Shown here: positions 1 to 6,400 of the stretch, in pieces
How the letters are laid out: each line of letters begins with the position of its first letter
Numbering within the stretch: position 1 is the stretch's first letter
DNA from: an uncultured Collinsella sp.
Lineage (GTDB): Bacteria > Actinomycetota > Coriobacteriia > Coriobacteriales > Coriobacteriaceae
Direction of reading: 5' to 3'
DNA length: 15,475 nucleotides
Assembly (NCBI GenBank): GCA_934654605.1
Contig: CAKUGH010000034.1
Coordinates: forward strand, 1 to 15,475
Made by a program: the position numbers and the translations under genes
Notes under the pieces: model-generated
What the model saw: the letters and a program-made list of their open reading frames with translations, nothing else
Databases searched by the model: none
What the model was told of the DNA's origin: nothing

Positions 1-147
1 GTGCAGGATATTGCCGATACCCTCACCGGCAACGACCCCATTAGCGCGAGCGGCAACGAGGCACCCGATTACTACAAGGACCACAACGTGACCTGGAGTA
101 ACCGCCGCAACCAAAAGAACTCGCCCGCGGGGGACGGGGATAACTAG
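1..147 (+). CDS. 3' end of an unidentified protein gene (partial)
   Basis: Frame 1 is open from the window edge to a TAG at 145-147 and gives a hydrophilic 48-residue tail rich in Asn, Asp and Lys, ending in SPAGDGDN. A perfect hairpin terminator starts 8 bases after the stop, which supports a real gene end. The true start lies outside the window. The tail shows no domain, membrane segment or recognisable motif, so no function can be given. It converges with the minus-strand gene at 195-707. Confidence 0.6.
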   Translation: MQDIADTLTGNDPISASGNEAPDYYKDHNVTWSNRRNQKNSPAGDGDN

Positions 148-154
148 AACAAAG

Positions 155-194
155 AAGCGCCGGGCCGGAGTGATTATCCGGCCCGGCGCTTTTG
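155..194 (+). terminator. Strong intrinsic terminator after the first gene
   Basis: A perfect 15-bp stem pairs 155-169 with 177-191 around a 7-base loop (170-176), and the 3' arm runs into TTTT at 190-193. It follows the partial gene ending at 147. The minus-strand gene ends at 195, immediately beside it, so the hairpin probably stops transcription from both sides. The minus-strand T-tract is poorer (TTCTTTGTT). Confidence 0.9.
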
Positions 195-707
195 TTATAC
201 CGAGGTTTTGTCGGCGGCGGTGGCAGGAGCTGCTGAGATTTCGCTCAGCAAGAACAGCCGTAGGGCGAGCTTGATCGCGTAGCCTGGTTTGACTTCGCTC
301 GCGTTGTCCGTGCGCTCGCCGAGGTCGCTGCAATAGGCATAAACGTCGCGGATCAGGTCCGCGCCCGAAAGGGTGAACATATAGCCGGCGTCCGAGAGTG
401 CATTGGGCGCCGCAGGTAGCCCGGCTGCCTGGCAAAAGCTGGCAAGATCGGGAGCCATGACGGCGTCGTAGTCAATCGCGCGCCCGCTGTCCAGCGCGGC
501 CCGCTCCTGTTCGTGGGTGTACGACAGCGCCGCCGCCAGCACAAAGCTGGGCGTGGGCGCATTGACGTCGTCGGTGGTGGCGACGAGCTTGCCGGCGGCC
601 TGCGTGACCAGCCAAGCGACCTCGCGCTGGCAGCGAACGGCCTTGCGCGTCACGGGTTTGATGGAGCCGGATGAGACGCTTCCTTTAGGTTGAGCGGCAG
701 CAGCCAT
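195..707 (-). CDS. Hypothetical protein of 170 residues
   Basis: The ATG at 705-707 is preceded by a consensus AGGAGG (713-718 on the plus strand) five bases away, so this start is well supported. The product is Ala-rich and mostly soluble. It has a basic N-terminus (about residues 15-30, including KPVTRKAVRCQREVAWLV), a predicted helical middle and a polar Ala/Thr tail. I see no signal peptide, membrane helix or catalytic motif and do not recognise the family. It is divergent from the fibre pair at 1095 and shares the 387-bp region between them. A possible minus-strand -10 (TATACT, 763-768) lies about 55 bases upstream, and a small inverted repeat (GCCTG/CAGGC, 727-741) would fall in its 5' leader. 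A DNA-binding role is conceivable from the basic start but is speculation. Confidence 0.7.
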   Translation of the reverse strand: MAAAAQPKGSVSSGSIKPVTRKAVRCQREVAWLVTQAAGKLVATTDDVNAPTPSFVLAAALSYTHEQERAALDSGRAIDYDAVMAPDLASFCQAAGLPAAPNALSDAGYMFTLSGADLIRDVYAYCSDLGERTDNASEVKPGYAIKLALRLFLLSEISAAPATAADKTSV

Positions 708-762
708 GGGATCCTCCTAGCAAATAGCCTGTCAAGCAGGCAGAAATTACATGTGCTACATC

Positions 763-768
763 AGTATA
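763..768 (-). promoter_or_regulatory. Candidate -10 element for the 195-707 gene
   Basis: On the minus strand the hexamer TATACT matches the -10 consensus at five of six positions and sits about 55 bases before the ATG. The best -35 at an 18-bp distance (TTCGCC, 787-792) is poor, so this is a weak call. Confidence 0.35.
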
Positions 769-974
769 GCGAGGGGGAGGGCCCGGGGCGAAGCGCGGTG
801 GGGGAGAGCGCGTACGCTGGCGCGCAACTGTGACCGCAAGTCTTAAGGCGGACTTATGGCATCGCGAAAACGCGCGTTAAAAAAGGGCGAACGGCGTTTA
901 CATAACCCAAGGTAGACCGTTGAATCAATTGGATTATCAGGTCGCGAAAACTCATAAGGAAATCGTAAGAATTA

Positions 975-983
975 TGGTATTCT
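975..983 (+). promoter_or_regulatory. Candidate extended -10 promoter of fibre cluster A
   Basis: TG-g-TATTCT at 975-983 is an extended -10 arrangement and would start transcription near 990, about 105 bases before the ATG at 1095. No convincing -35 lies 17 bp upstream, which is usual for extended -10 promoters. The palindrome AGAAT-N6-ATTCT (968-983) overlaps it and could be an operator. Confidence 0.35.
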
Positions 984-1094
984 CAAACCCATGTTTTTAA
1001 GGATGGGCAAGCAACATCCAACACGAAAGCGCGGGCTCCCCTTCCGGGCTTCTCGAGGGTCATCTGGGATGAATGGGGAAAGAAAGGGGTCCGC

Positions 1095-1889
1095 ATGGAT
1101 ACCAAAGCATTAAAGAAGCAGATGGGCGCCGCCATCGCCATGGTGCTCGTGGCAGCCGTAGCCCTCGGCTCCGCCACGTTCGCATGGTTTGTGAGCAACA
1201 ACAAGGTTGATGCCACGACCAGCAAGATTTCTGCTCAGTCGAATTCTGCGTTCATGTATATCTATGACGAAAATAGTACCAGTGCCACCAAAACTGACCA
1301 GCGTGCCGATCAGTCGTCCGTGAAGGATACTCCGCTTTATCCTGCCCACTGGGCTTGCACCGGTGAAACTGACGTCTATGCAACTCCCGGCAATTTTTAC
1401 ACCGCATTCGGTGCCAGCGCCGATAAAAGCGTCATGAGCACCGATGGCGCGACCCTTGTTCCCGAGTCGGGAGATAAGGGTGCGGGTTCGGTTGAAGCTG
1501 CCGTCGCCGGGCAATATGCTGTCAAAAATACATTCAAGATTGGCTCCAAGGGCGCTGATCTTCAGAATCTTATTGTTAAGGAAGCATCTATTAAAGATGG
1601 CGGAACGGACAACGCTCAGTTTGATAACGCGCTCCGTGTTCTTGTGAAGTGTGGAGATAACTGGGTTCTTTGTGACAAGGACGGTGTGAAGGCCGCTTCT
1701 AACACTGACAATAAGCTTACTGATACGGTTTCGTCTACATCGGAAACTACGGTTGATATGTATGTCTTTTACGATGGTGACGATAGCAACGTCTATACGA
1801 ACAATCTTGAGAACCTGAAGAAGGCTTCCAAGCGCATCAACGTTGTATTCACTGCCACCTCTACTCAGACGGACAAGAAGGCCAACTAG
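1095..1889 (+). CDS. Secreted fibre-subunit-like protein with SipW-class signal peptide (cluster A, first gene)
   Basis: The 264-residue product begins with a basic n-region (MDTKALKKQ), a hydrophobic core at about residues 11-25 and the motif GSATFAWF (25-32), the hallmark of signal peptides cleaved by SipW-type signal peptidases. The mature part is hydrophilic, Ser/Thr/Asp-rich and predicted to be beta-rich, as in TasA/camelysin-like fibre proteins. An 'ALRVLV' strand (about 179-184) and a C-terminal DMYVFYDGDDSNVYTNNL (221-238) align with the other five secreted proteins of the window, but Asp replaces the Glu of their EGxD motif. The ATG at 1095 follows GAAAGGGG (1082-1089). Residues 1-50 are nearly interchangeable with those of the next gene. 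No sortase signal is present. No signal peptidase gene lies beside it; the likely processing enzyme is the one at 12128. Its exact role as major or minor subunit is unknown. Confidence 0.8.
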   Translation: MDTKALKKQMGAAIAMVLVAAVALGSATFAWFVSNNKVDATTSKISAQSNSAFMYIYDENSTSATKTDQRADQSSVKDTPLYPAHWACTGETDVYATPGNFYTAFGASADKSVMSTDGATLVPESGDKGAGSVEAAVAGQYAVKNTFKIGSKGADLQNLIVKEASIKDGGTDNAQFDNALRVLVKCGDNWVLCDKDGVKAASNTDNKLTDTVSSTSETTVDMYVFYDGDDSNVYTNNLENLKKASKRINVVFTATSTQTDKKAN

Positions 1890-1908
1890 CGCCTGTAGGT
1901 ATAACGCG

Positions 1909-1942
1909 AGGCGGGGGAGAGCTATCCCCCGCCTTTTTCTTT
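1909..1942 (+). terminator. Intrinsic terminator between the two cluster A genes
   Basis: A perfect 10-bp stem AGGCGGGGGA/TCCCCCGCCT (1909-1918 with 1925-1934), a 6-base loop and TTTTT then CTTT. It lies inside the 70-bp gap between two paralogous genes, and the ribosome-binding site of the second gene follows the T-tract directly. This suggests partial termination that makes the first gene product more abundant than the second. Confidence 0.85.
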
Positions 1943-1946
1943 AGAG

Positions 1947-1952
1947 AGGAGG
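1947..1952 (+). promoter_or_regulatory. Ribosome-binding site that decides a TTG start
   Basis: AGGAGG at 1947-1952 is 7 bases before the TTG at 1960 but 22 bases before the first in-frame ATG (1975). The spacing and the alignment with the N-terminus of the preceding paralogue both favour the TTG start. Confidence 0.75.
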
Positions 1953-1959
1953 ATTTCCG

Positions 1960-2904
1960 TTGAGCGTTAAGCAGATGAAAAAACAGCTTACAGTCGCAGC
2001 CTTGTCTGTCGTTATGGCAGCAGTTGCGCTTGGTTCTGCAACGTATGCCTGGTTCGTTTCGAACACAAAGGTTGATGGCACTACCAGCACCGTAAGCGCT
2101 CAGGCGAACGGAATGGTCCTCCAGATTGCGCCCGGCAAGAATGCCTTTCATGACGGCAGTGATCACCAAACGACCGCCGCAAGCACTGGTCATGAAATCA
2201 GTCCGTCCTCCACGGACGATGCTCATAGCTGGTTTGTACCAAAATCATGGAACGGTACAGATGTAAGCGGTTATCAAAAGGCAGCGATTTCCAAGCAGCT
2301 TGAGGGTTCTTATACGCTCAAGGGGGACACCGAGACTTATTACGCCTATACCATGGCGGAATATACGCTCTATACGATTAACCAGACTGGTGAGGCTGAC
2401 GTCTATCTCGACAACAGCAGTTCGAACGGCCCCGTTGTTGTGACTGCGTCGGAAGGCGCTTCGCGAGATTGGTTCAATAAAATCAAAGGTAGCCTTCGCG
2501 TGGGCCTGTTGATCGACGATGAGCTCAAGGTCGTCTACGCTCCCGTCCTTCCGACTGGCAAGGGAAATGATGTCTCTGCCACCGAAGGTTGGAGCTGCGT
2601 GAATTCAGACAACCTTTCGGTGACCATGGCACCGTCTTATGCCCATGTGTATGGCGGCAACATGGTTGACCAGAACAACAAAAACTGGGGAGCAACCGGA
2701 AACGGTGACTCCTACGTAAAGCCGACGGGCGATGCACAGATGCTCGCTCACGTTGGCTATAACGGCACTAACTTTAAGGTCGTCATTTGGATGGAGGGCA
2801 CCGACAACGATTGCCAGAATATGTCTGGCCTCGATGTTGGCGAGGGAAGCCCGACCTTCGACGTACTGGTCAGCCTGGTCGGCATCGTGCCCGATTCCAA
2901 GTAG
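1960..2904 (+). CDS. Secreted fibre-subunit-like protein with SipW-class signal peptide (cluster A, second gene)
   Basis: A TTG start is chosen from the AGGAGG seven bases upstream, giving 314 residues. The signal sequence has MSVKQMKKQ, a hydrophobic core at about 11-25 and GSATYAWF (25-32). The first 50 residues closely match the preceding gene, so the two arose by duplication, but the rest has diverged and is 50 residues longer. The mature region contains a 'SLRVGLL' strand (178-184) and the C-terminal motif VVIWMEGTDNDC (274-285), both shared with the cluster B proteins. The product should be exported and cleaved near Ala-Trp-Phe, and may form or decorate a surface fibre like TasA/camelysin. 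It is bracketed by terminators on both sides, so it may depend on read-through from 1095. Codon use is less GC-biased than in cluster B. Confidence 0.8.
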   Translation: MSVKQMKKQLTVAALSVVMAAVALGSATYAWFVSNTKVDGTTSTVSAQANGMVLQIAPGKNAFHDGSDHQTTAASTGHEISPSSTDDAHSWFVPKSWNGTDVSGYQKAAISKQLEGSYTLKGDTETYYAYTMAEYTLYTINQTGEADVYLDNSSSNGPVVVTASEGASRDWFNKIKGSLRVGLLIDDELKVVYAPVLPTGKGNDVSATEGWSCVNSDNLSVTMAPSYAHVYGGNMVDQNNKNWGATGNGDSYVKPTGDAQMLAHVGYNGTNFKVVIWMEGTDNDCQNMSGLDVGEGSPTFDVLVSLVGIVPDSK

Positions 2905-2941
2905 CGCTGAGCTAGGTTAAGTTAATCAAGCATGTTCGCCT

Positions 2942-2974
2942 AAGGGCCCACTTCGAAGGAAGTGGGCCCTTTTT
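2942..2974 (+). terminator. Strong intrinsic terminator ending cluster A
   Basis: A perfect 13-bp stem (2942-2954 with 2959-2971), a 4-base GAAG loop and TTTTT at 2970-2974. It follows the stop of the second fibre gene by 37 bases and isolates the cluster from the HNH gene. The in-frame ATG at 2976 lies just after this T-tract and is unlikely to be used. Confidence 0.9.
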
Positions 2975-3035
2975 CATGCGGCGTCATTGTTGCGTAGGCG
3001 ATAATGTGAGGAACTGTTCTTCCTGGAGGTTCCTT

Positions 3036-4118
3036 ATGGACGGCATCGCTTCTAGTGTTCCACTGATAACTCTGCCGAGTTTCGATCGCGCCTGTAGTCT
3101 TGTGCCGTCTGAGTATGTCCAGGCCTGGGAATGGTTCTTGCGCGAGGAGCAGCGCGGCGCGTTGTGGAGGAACCTCCCACATCGCACGAAATCCGAAAGC
3201 CCTCAATATTCCAATCGCCTGTCCATCGATTCAAAGCCTTTTCCCGTTTCGCGCGATTCGGGTATCTATTGGCCAGGCCGCGGTCGCGTTAAGCATCCGA
3301 GCCAAAAGACCTTTGCGCTCTCGGTACATAACTCTACCAACGGTCCTTATTCCGATGTCCCGCCGCTCTATCTCGAGGACGGCACGTGGGTATTCAAATA
3401 CTCGTCGCAGAGCGCCTCGGTCGAAAATTGGCGTGACCAGGACTATAACCAAAAGATGATCAACTGCATGGAGTACGGCGTTCCGGTCGGCGTGTTCTTT
3501 GCGACCAGCGCTGGCTACAAGGTGCTGGGCCTGGCATTCGTAGAGCGCTACGAGCCTGAGAACAGCTGGTTCGTGTTGCATGGACCCGTTCACAAGGGCG
3601 GACCCGACGCACGTTTCTTCCCCGATATGAGCTACATGAAGAACGCTCCTGTCGTGGCGGAGTTTTCTGCTGCTCCGGCGAACGATGACGAAAAGGTCCG
3701 CTACGCGCTGCGTCGCGAGCGAATTGGTCAGCAGCGGTTTCGCACTCAGCTCTTTGAGGCCTATACCGGTCGATGTGCCGTTTCTGGCTGTAGCGTTGAT
3801 GAGGCGCTGGAGGCCGCGCATATCGAGAACTACTCGGGTCCCAAGTCGCAGGTTGTCAGCAACGGCATCCTGCTGCGCCGGGATCTGCACTCACTGTTCG
3901 ATGCTCATCTGATTTCGTTCGAGCTCGTGCGTGGCGACTATCAGCTGTGCGGATCGTACCTTCTGCAGCATACGGACTATGCGACGTTTGCCGGGTCGGT
4001 GTTGCGTGAGCCGGACGAGCATCGCCTTCGTCCCGATGCACGGTTCCTCGAGGCCCACCGAGCCGAGTTCGATTTCTCGGAATCGCGGCGTCATGCGGAG
4101 GCCGTTGCTCCCTACTAG
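3036..4118 (+). CDS. HNH endonuclease with an N-terminal SRA-like domain (putative type IV restriction)
   Basis: I start this gene at ATG 3036, six bases after GGAGG (3025-3029), rather than at ATG 2976 beside the terminator; this gives 360 residues. The C-terminal third is an HNH nuclease of the HNH_2 type: Cys247 and Cys252 in RCAVSGC, then AAHIENY with His262, SNGILL with Asn276 and RRDLHSLFDAHL with His285 and Asp289. Residues about 110-190 (YLEDGTWVFKYSSQ, NWRDQDYNQKMINC, GYKVLGLAFVERYE) resemble the SRA-like domain found beside HNH domains in ScoMcrA-type enzymes that cut modified DNA. That match is from memory and is inference. The likely role is cutting foreign or modified DNA. It stands alone between the cluster A terminator and a small zinc-ribbon gene. 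A weak -10 (TAATGT, 3002-3007) lies upstream. No methyltransferase is nearby, which fits a modification-dependent enzyme. Confidence 0.8.
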   Translation: MDGIASSVPLITLPSFDRACSLVPSEYVQAWEWFLREEQRGALWRNLPHRTKSESPQYSNRLSIDSKPFPVSRDSGIYWPGRGRVKHPSQKTFALSVHNSTNGPYSDVPPLYLEDGTWVFKYSSQSASVENWRDQDYNQKMINCMEYGVPVGVFFATSAGYKVLGLAFVERYEPENSWFVLHGPVHKGGPDARFFPDMSYMKNAPVVAEFSAAPANDDEKVRYALRRERIGQQRFRTQLFEAYTGRCAVSGCSVDEALEAAHIENYSGPKSQVVSNGILLRRDLHSLFDAHLISFELVRGDYQLCGSYLLQHTDYATFAGSVLREPDEHRLRPDARFLEAHRAEFDFSESRRHAEAVAPY

Positions 4119-4140
4119 CAGGCTTGCCGTCTACCTTGCT

Positions 4141-4195
4141 CGATCATGTCAATTGATCGGATCGCGATACACTGCATCGAGGATCGTCTGATCCT
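4141..4195. repeat. Two small inverted repeats between the HNH and zinc-ribbon genes
   Basis: CGATCA-N7-TGATCG (4141-4159) and AGGATC-GTCT-GATCCT (4180-4195) lie in the 118-bp gap between the two genes. Neither has a T-tract, so they are not clear terminators. A possible -10 (TACACT, 4168-4173) sits between them. They may be operators for the downstream gene, but the evidence is only the symmetry. Confidence 0.3.
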
Positions 4196-4236
4196 GTCAT
4201 CCTCTCCTCAACAACCAAAGCGTGAAAGGGGAGACC

Positions 4237-4518
4237 ATGGGATGGCGAAGCGACATCGCGCGAGGCACATACGGAAACTTGCCACGTGCCCTGATGGACA
4301 GGGGCCTGTTCCCAACGGTCGAGGTCAGTTTCGACGAGATTGCCCTGCCCTGCCCAAACTGCGGCGCAGACCTCCTGTGCCTAGACATTAGCTTTATCGA
4401 CACCCGCGACAAGCACGCCGCCGACGCACGCGCTCGAACAGGGTTGCGTCTCCCAATCTATCCTCAACAATGCCCAACCTGCGGATGCGCCATCATCTAC
4501 GACGATACGGAGTCGTAG
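4237..4518 (+). CDS. Small zinc-ribbon protein of 93 residues
   Basis: The ATG at 4237 directly follows AAAGGGGAG (4225-4233) and is preferred to the GTG at 4222, which would overlap that ribosome-binding site. The protein has two metal-binding knuckles, CPNCGADLLC (Cys39, Cys42, Cys48) and CPTCGC (Cys79, Cys82, Cys84), which would bind a structural zinc. The N-terminus MGWRSDIARGTYGNLPRAL is basic and probably helical. No catalytic motif is visible and I do not recognise the family. It follows the HNH gene by 118 bp and may be independent of it. Confidence 0.7.
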   Translation: MGWRSDIARGTYGNLPRALMDRGLFPTVEVSFDEIALPCPNCGADLLCLDISFIDTRDKHAADARARTGLRLPIYPQQCPTCGCAIIYDDTES

Positions 4519-4571
4519 CCCCAATGGCCAAATTGCCAGCCAAACAAATCCGGTGCCCCGAATTGCTCGCC

Positions 4572-5165
4572 CTACGCCCGCAGCGCTCCGATGGGGAACA
4601 CGTAGACGTCGTGCTCGGCGTCGTAGCGGCAGAAGGGCGAGGTTGCGGTGATGACGGCGCAGAACTCCGGTTGAGGGTTGCGTGCGGCGGGGTTCAGAGC
4701 GACCTTGCGGCGCAGGCGCTCGATATTGCGGATTCCGTCGCTTACCGTGGATTCGCCGAGCTTGATTTCTATCGCTGCCCAGCGGCCATCGTTCAGCTCG
4801 ATGATGGCGTCAACTTCGAGCCCGTCTGAGTCGCCATAGTAGTGGAGCGAGCACGAATGCGAGCCGGGCAGGCATGCGGTGTAGACGCTCAGGTCGTGAA
4901 CGCACAGAGACTCAAAGAGCAGGCCAAAAGTCTGGCCGTCCGCAAGGAGCCTCTGGGGATTCATGCCAAGCGCGGCCGCGGGAATGGAAGGGTCGGCAAA
5001 ATAGCGCTTTGGCTTGGTGCGCAGGCGGGACTTTGCGCGGACGGGCGCATCCCAACCGGGCAGATTGACGATCGTATACATGCTCTCAAACATATCGAGG
5101 TAAAACGCCACGGTCGAAGCCGCCGGCTGGGCGTCGCTGTCGCCTAAGGCCATCCTCCGCAACAA
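4572..5165 (-). pseudogene. 5'-truncated ATP-binding DUF4143-family protein (C-terminal half only)
   Basis: The 197 codons match the C-terminal half of DUF4143-type AAA ATPases, which are normally about 400-430 residues. The recognisable features are the AVRAKSRLR-like stretch before KPKRYFADPSIPAAALGM, LLFESLCVHDLSVY, and the DGLEVDAIIELNDGRWAAIE segment followed by IKLG, which resembles a nuclease-like E-x-K strand. The ending VYVFPIGALRA is intact. The N-terminal ATPase domain with its Walker A motif is missing: the frame is closed by TGA three codons before the first TTG (5163-5165), and the only ATG nearby abuts its own GGAGG. A segment near MLRRMALGDSDAQPAASTV also looks shortened against the family. 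I regard it as a remnant; a shortened expressed protein cannot be excluded. Confidence 0.65.
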
Positions 5166-5192
5166 ATTGTGTCAGCCTCACTACCTGCGCAT

Positions 5193-5254
5193 ACTCGATT
5201 TTCGAGGATTTCCACACTCGATTTTCGAGGAAAACTGGACTCGATTTTCGAGGA
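5193..5254. repeat. Three identical palindromic repeats at exact 23-bp spacing
   Basis: ACTCGATTTTCGAGGA occurs at 5193-5208, 5216-5231 and 5239-5254, each start 23 bases after the previous one. Each contains the palindrome CTCGA-TTT-TCGAG. The 7-base spacers all differ. The array lies 28-89 bases upstream of the truncated DUF4143 gene, on its 5' side, and ends 6 bases before a duplicated gene fragment. Identical cores with varied spacers suggest a triple protein-binding site near two helical turns apart, most simply an operator. Confidence 0.8.
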
Positions 5255-5259
5255 TTGGG

Positions 5260-5342
5260 CTACAGGTAGATCCCCTCGCATAGGGTCTTATGGAACTGGG
5301 TGTGGTGGTCGCGTGCCCAGGTAATCAGCCTGGGATTCAGCC
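5260..5342 (-). pseudogene. Remnant 3' end of a second DUF5710-type gene
   Basis: The minus strand encodes ARDHHTQFHKTLCEGIYL and a TAG at 5260-5262, identical in protein sequence to the end of the intact gene at 5580-6278. Over 5261-5323 it matches 5581-5643 at 59 of 63 bases, and all four differences are silent. Homology stops abruptly at the codons just before the TWARDHH stretch, where the copy reads NRLNPRLI instead. No full reading frame continues upstream of it. Confidence 0.75.
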
Positions 5343-5579
5343 TGTTCGGTGTAGGTGGAGCAGGGGACGTTTTTAGGCTTAAGGAGTTGATACAATACAC
5401 GTGCGCGTTCGCGCAAAAAGGGAATCCGCCTCCGACTGGATGTAGGTCTTCTTTGTCGTTAAGGGGACTATTGCAGAAGGTTGGAGGCTTCCTTGCTTCT
5501 ATATCTCAAGAAATCGTAGATTACATTTTCTGAAATCGGTGGCCTTGGGCGACTGTATATTGCTTGCGCATCACAATTC
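5343..5579. other. Non-coding, relatively AT-rich stretch
   Basis: I see no supported gene here. Short frames exist on both strands but lack ribosome-binding sites and family resemblance. The base composition is less GC-rich than the flanks, and the stretch sits between two copies of the same gene end, so it is probably debris from recombination. Confidence 0.45.
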
Positions 5580-6278
5580 CTACAGGTAGATTCCCTCGCA
5601 TAGGGTTTTGTGGAATTGGGTGTGGTGGTCGCGTGCCCAGGTAAAGAGCGTTTGGTCAAAGTCACCCTGAGTGGCGGGGATGCCATAGACGCCGGCGACT
5701 TCCACGCGCACGAACTCCAGTGCGGGCAGCTTGTTGATGGCCGTGAGCGCAAACGGCGACGTGGGCTCTTCGAACAGGTAATGGCTGCCTTGCAGCGCGC
5801 CGCAGCCGGTGCACGTGCTGGCGAGCGATGCGGTCTTGGTGGTGCGCGACGTGACGGGCTTGTAGCCGCAGCGCTGGTGCAGGTAGTCGCGGATCTCGGC
5901 CGGCACACAGCCCAGCGCGGAGACAATGGCCACGGCGTTGGCGCGGCTGGTGTCGATCGCGACGTGGCCCGCGTCGTCCATGGCGGGCGCATCGCTGGAC
6001 GAGGCCTTGCTGCCCGAGCCCTCGGCCGCCAAATACGGAATGCCAAAGGCCGCGACCGTGGTCTGCTCGTGGCACCTCCAGCATTCGCGCTTGCCCAGCA
6101 CCAGGTAGATGTAGGGCGCGCTGGGGTCGGAGCGATCCACGCCGGGCAACCACGCGGCAAAGGGCTCGGGGTTGACGCCATCGGGCACGTACCAGATCTT
6201 CTTGGCCCGGTCCCACTTGGCGCCCAGGGCCTTGGCCTCGTCTTTGTGCGAAAAGGGAACATCGAGCTCGGTGCGCAT
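5580..6278 (-). CDS. DUF5710-domain protein with two zinc-knuckle pairs
   Basis: The start is ATG 6276-6278, five bases after AAAGGAG (6284-6290 on the plus strand), giving 232 residues; a longer open frame upstream has no such site and resembles non-coding DNA. Residues 3-35 (TELDVPFSHKDEAKALGAKW, then IWYVPDG) match the DUF5710 domain, a small module common in plasmid and phage DNA-processing proteins. CWRCH (Cys66, Cys69, His70) and CTGCG (Cys156, Cys159) probably bind zinc. A low-complexity Ser/Ala linker covers about 86-100. The C-terminus ARDHHTQFHKTLCEGIYL is strictly kept in the duplicated fragment at 5260. A nucleic-acid-binding role is plausible from the zinc knuckles and the DUF5710 context, but no enzymatic residues are evident. 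Confidence 0.75.
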   Translation of the reverse strand: MRTELDVPFSHKDEAKALGAKWDRAKKIWYVPDGVNPEPFAAWLPGVDRSDPSAPYIYLVLGKRECWRCHEQTTVAAFGIPYLAAEGSGSKASSSDAPAMDDAGHVAIDTSRANAVAIVSALGCVPAEIRDYLHQRCGYKPVTSRTTKTASLASTCTGCGALQGSHYLFEEPTSPFALTAINKLPALEFVRVEVAGVYGIPATQGDFDQTLFTWARDHHTQFHKTLCEGIYL

Positions 6279-6400
6279 GGCGGCTCCTTTGTGCGGCTTG
6301 CGGTGCATGTGCTCCAAGGATACCCCAGCGGTAGGCGTGTGGTCGCTGGGCGAGCGTTTTGCACGCTCGAGAGGTCGCGGAACATTTTGGCGAGGGCGCG

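Larger units (their letters stand above)
708..1094. other. Long divergent intergenic region with repeats
   Basis: No gene is visible in these 387 bases. The region holds the putative promoters of the divergent genes, a 10-bp direct repeat TCGCGAAAAC at 862-871 and 942-951 (80 bases apart), and the imperfect palindrome AGAAT-tatggt-ATTCT (968-983) over the likely -10 of the fibre pair. From about 985 to 1094 it would be a leader of roughly 100 nucleotides with small inverted repeats such as GGATG/CATCC. I tested it by eye against the c-di-GMP-I riboswitch layout and could not make it fit. Confidence 0.5.

Noticed and set aside
985..1094. c-di-GMP-type riboswitch in the cluster A leader
   Set aside because: A GAAA and a GGGCAA are present, but the required paired stems and tetraloop-receptor arrangement could not be drawn.
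2976..3035. Upstream start at ATG 2976 for the HNH gene
   Set aside because: It lies directly after a terminator T-tract and lacks a ribosome-binding site; ATG 3036 has GGAGG at six bases.
5193..5254. Triple repeat as a small CRISPR array
   Set aside because: Repeats are 16 bp and spacers only 7 bp, far below CRISPR spacer length, and no cas genes are nearby.
5193..5254. Triple repeat as plasmid iterons or origin
   Set aside because: No replication-initiator gene is visible in the window and the core is palindromic, which fits an operator better.
5300..5533. 77-codon plus-strand frame with GTG start
   Set aside because: No ribosome-binding site or homology, and it overlaps the antisense of the duplicated gene end.
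5468..6385. 305-codon minus-strand frame overlapping the DUF5710-type gene
   Set aside because: Extreme Arg/Pro/Ala content in a shifted frame; the frame at 5580-6278 has the domain and Shine-Dalgarno. The last residues (ENVIYDFLRYRSKEASN) look protein-like but cannot be tied to any family.
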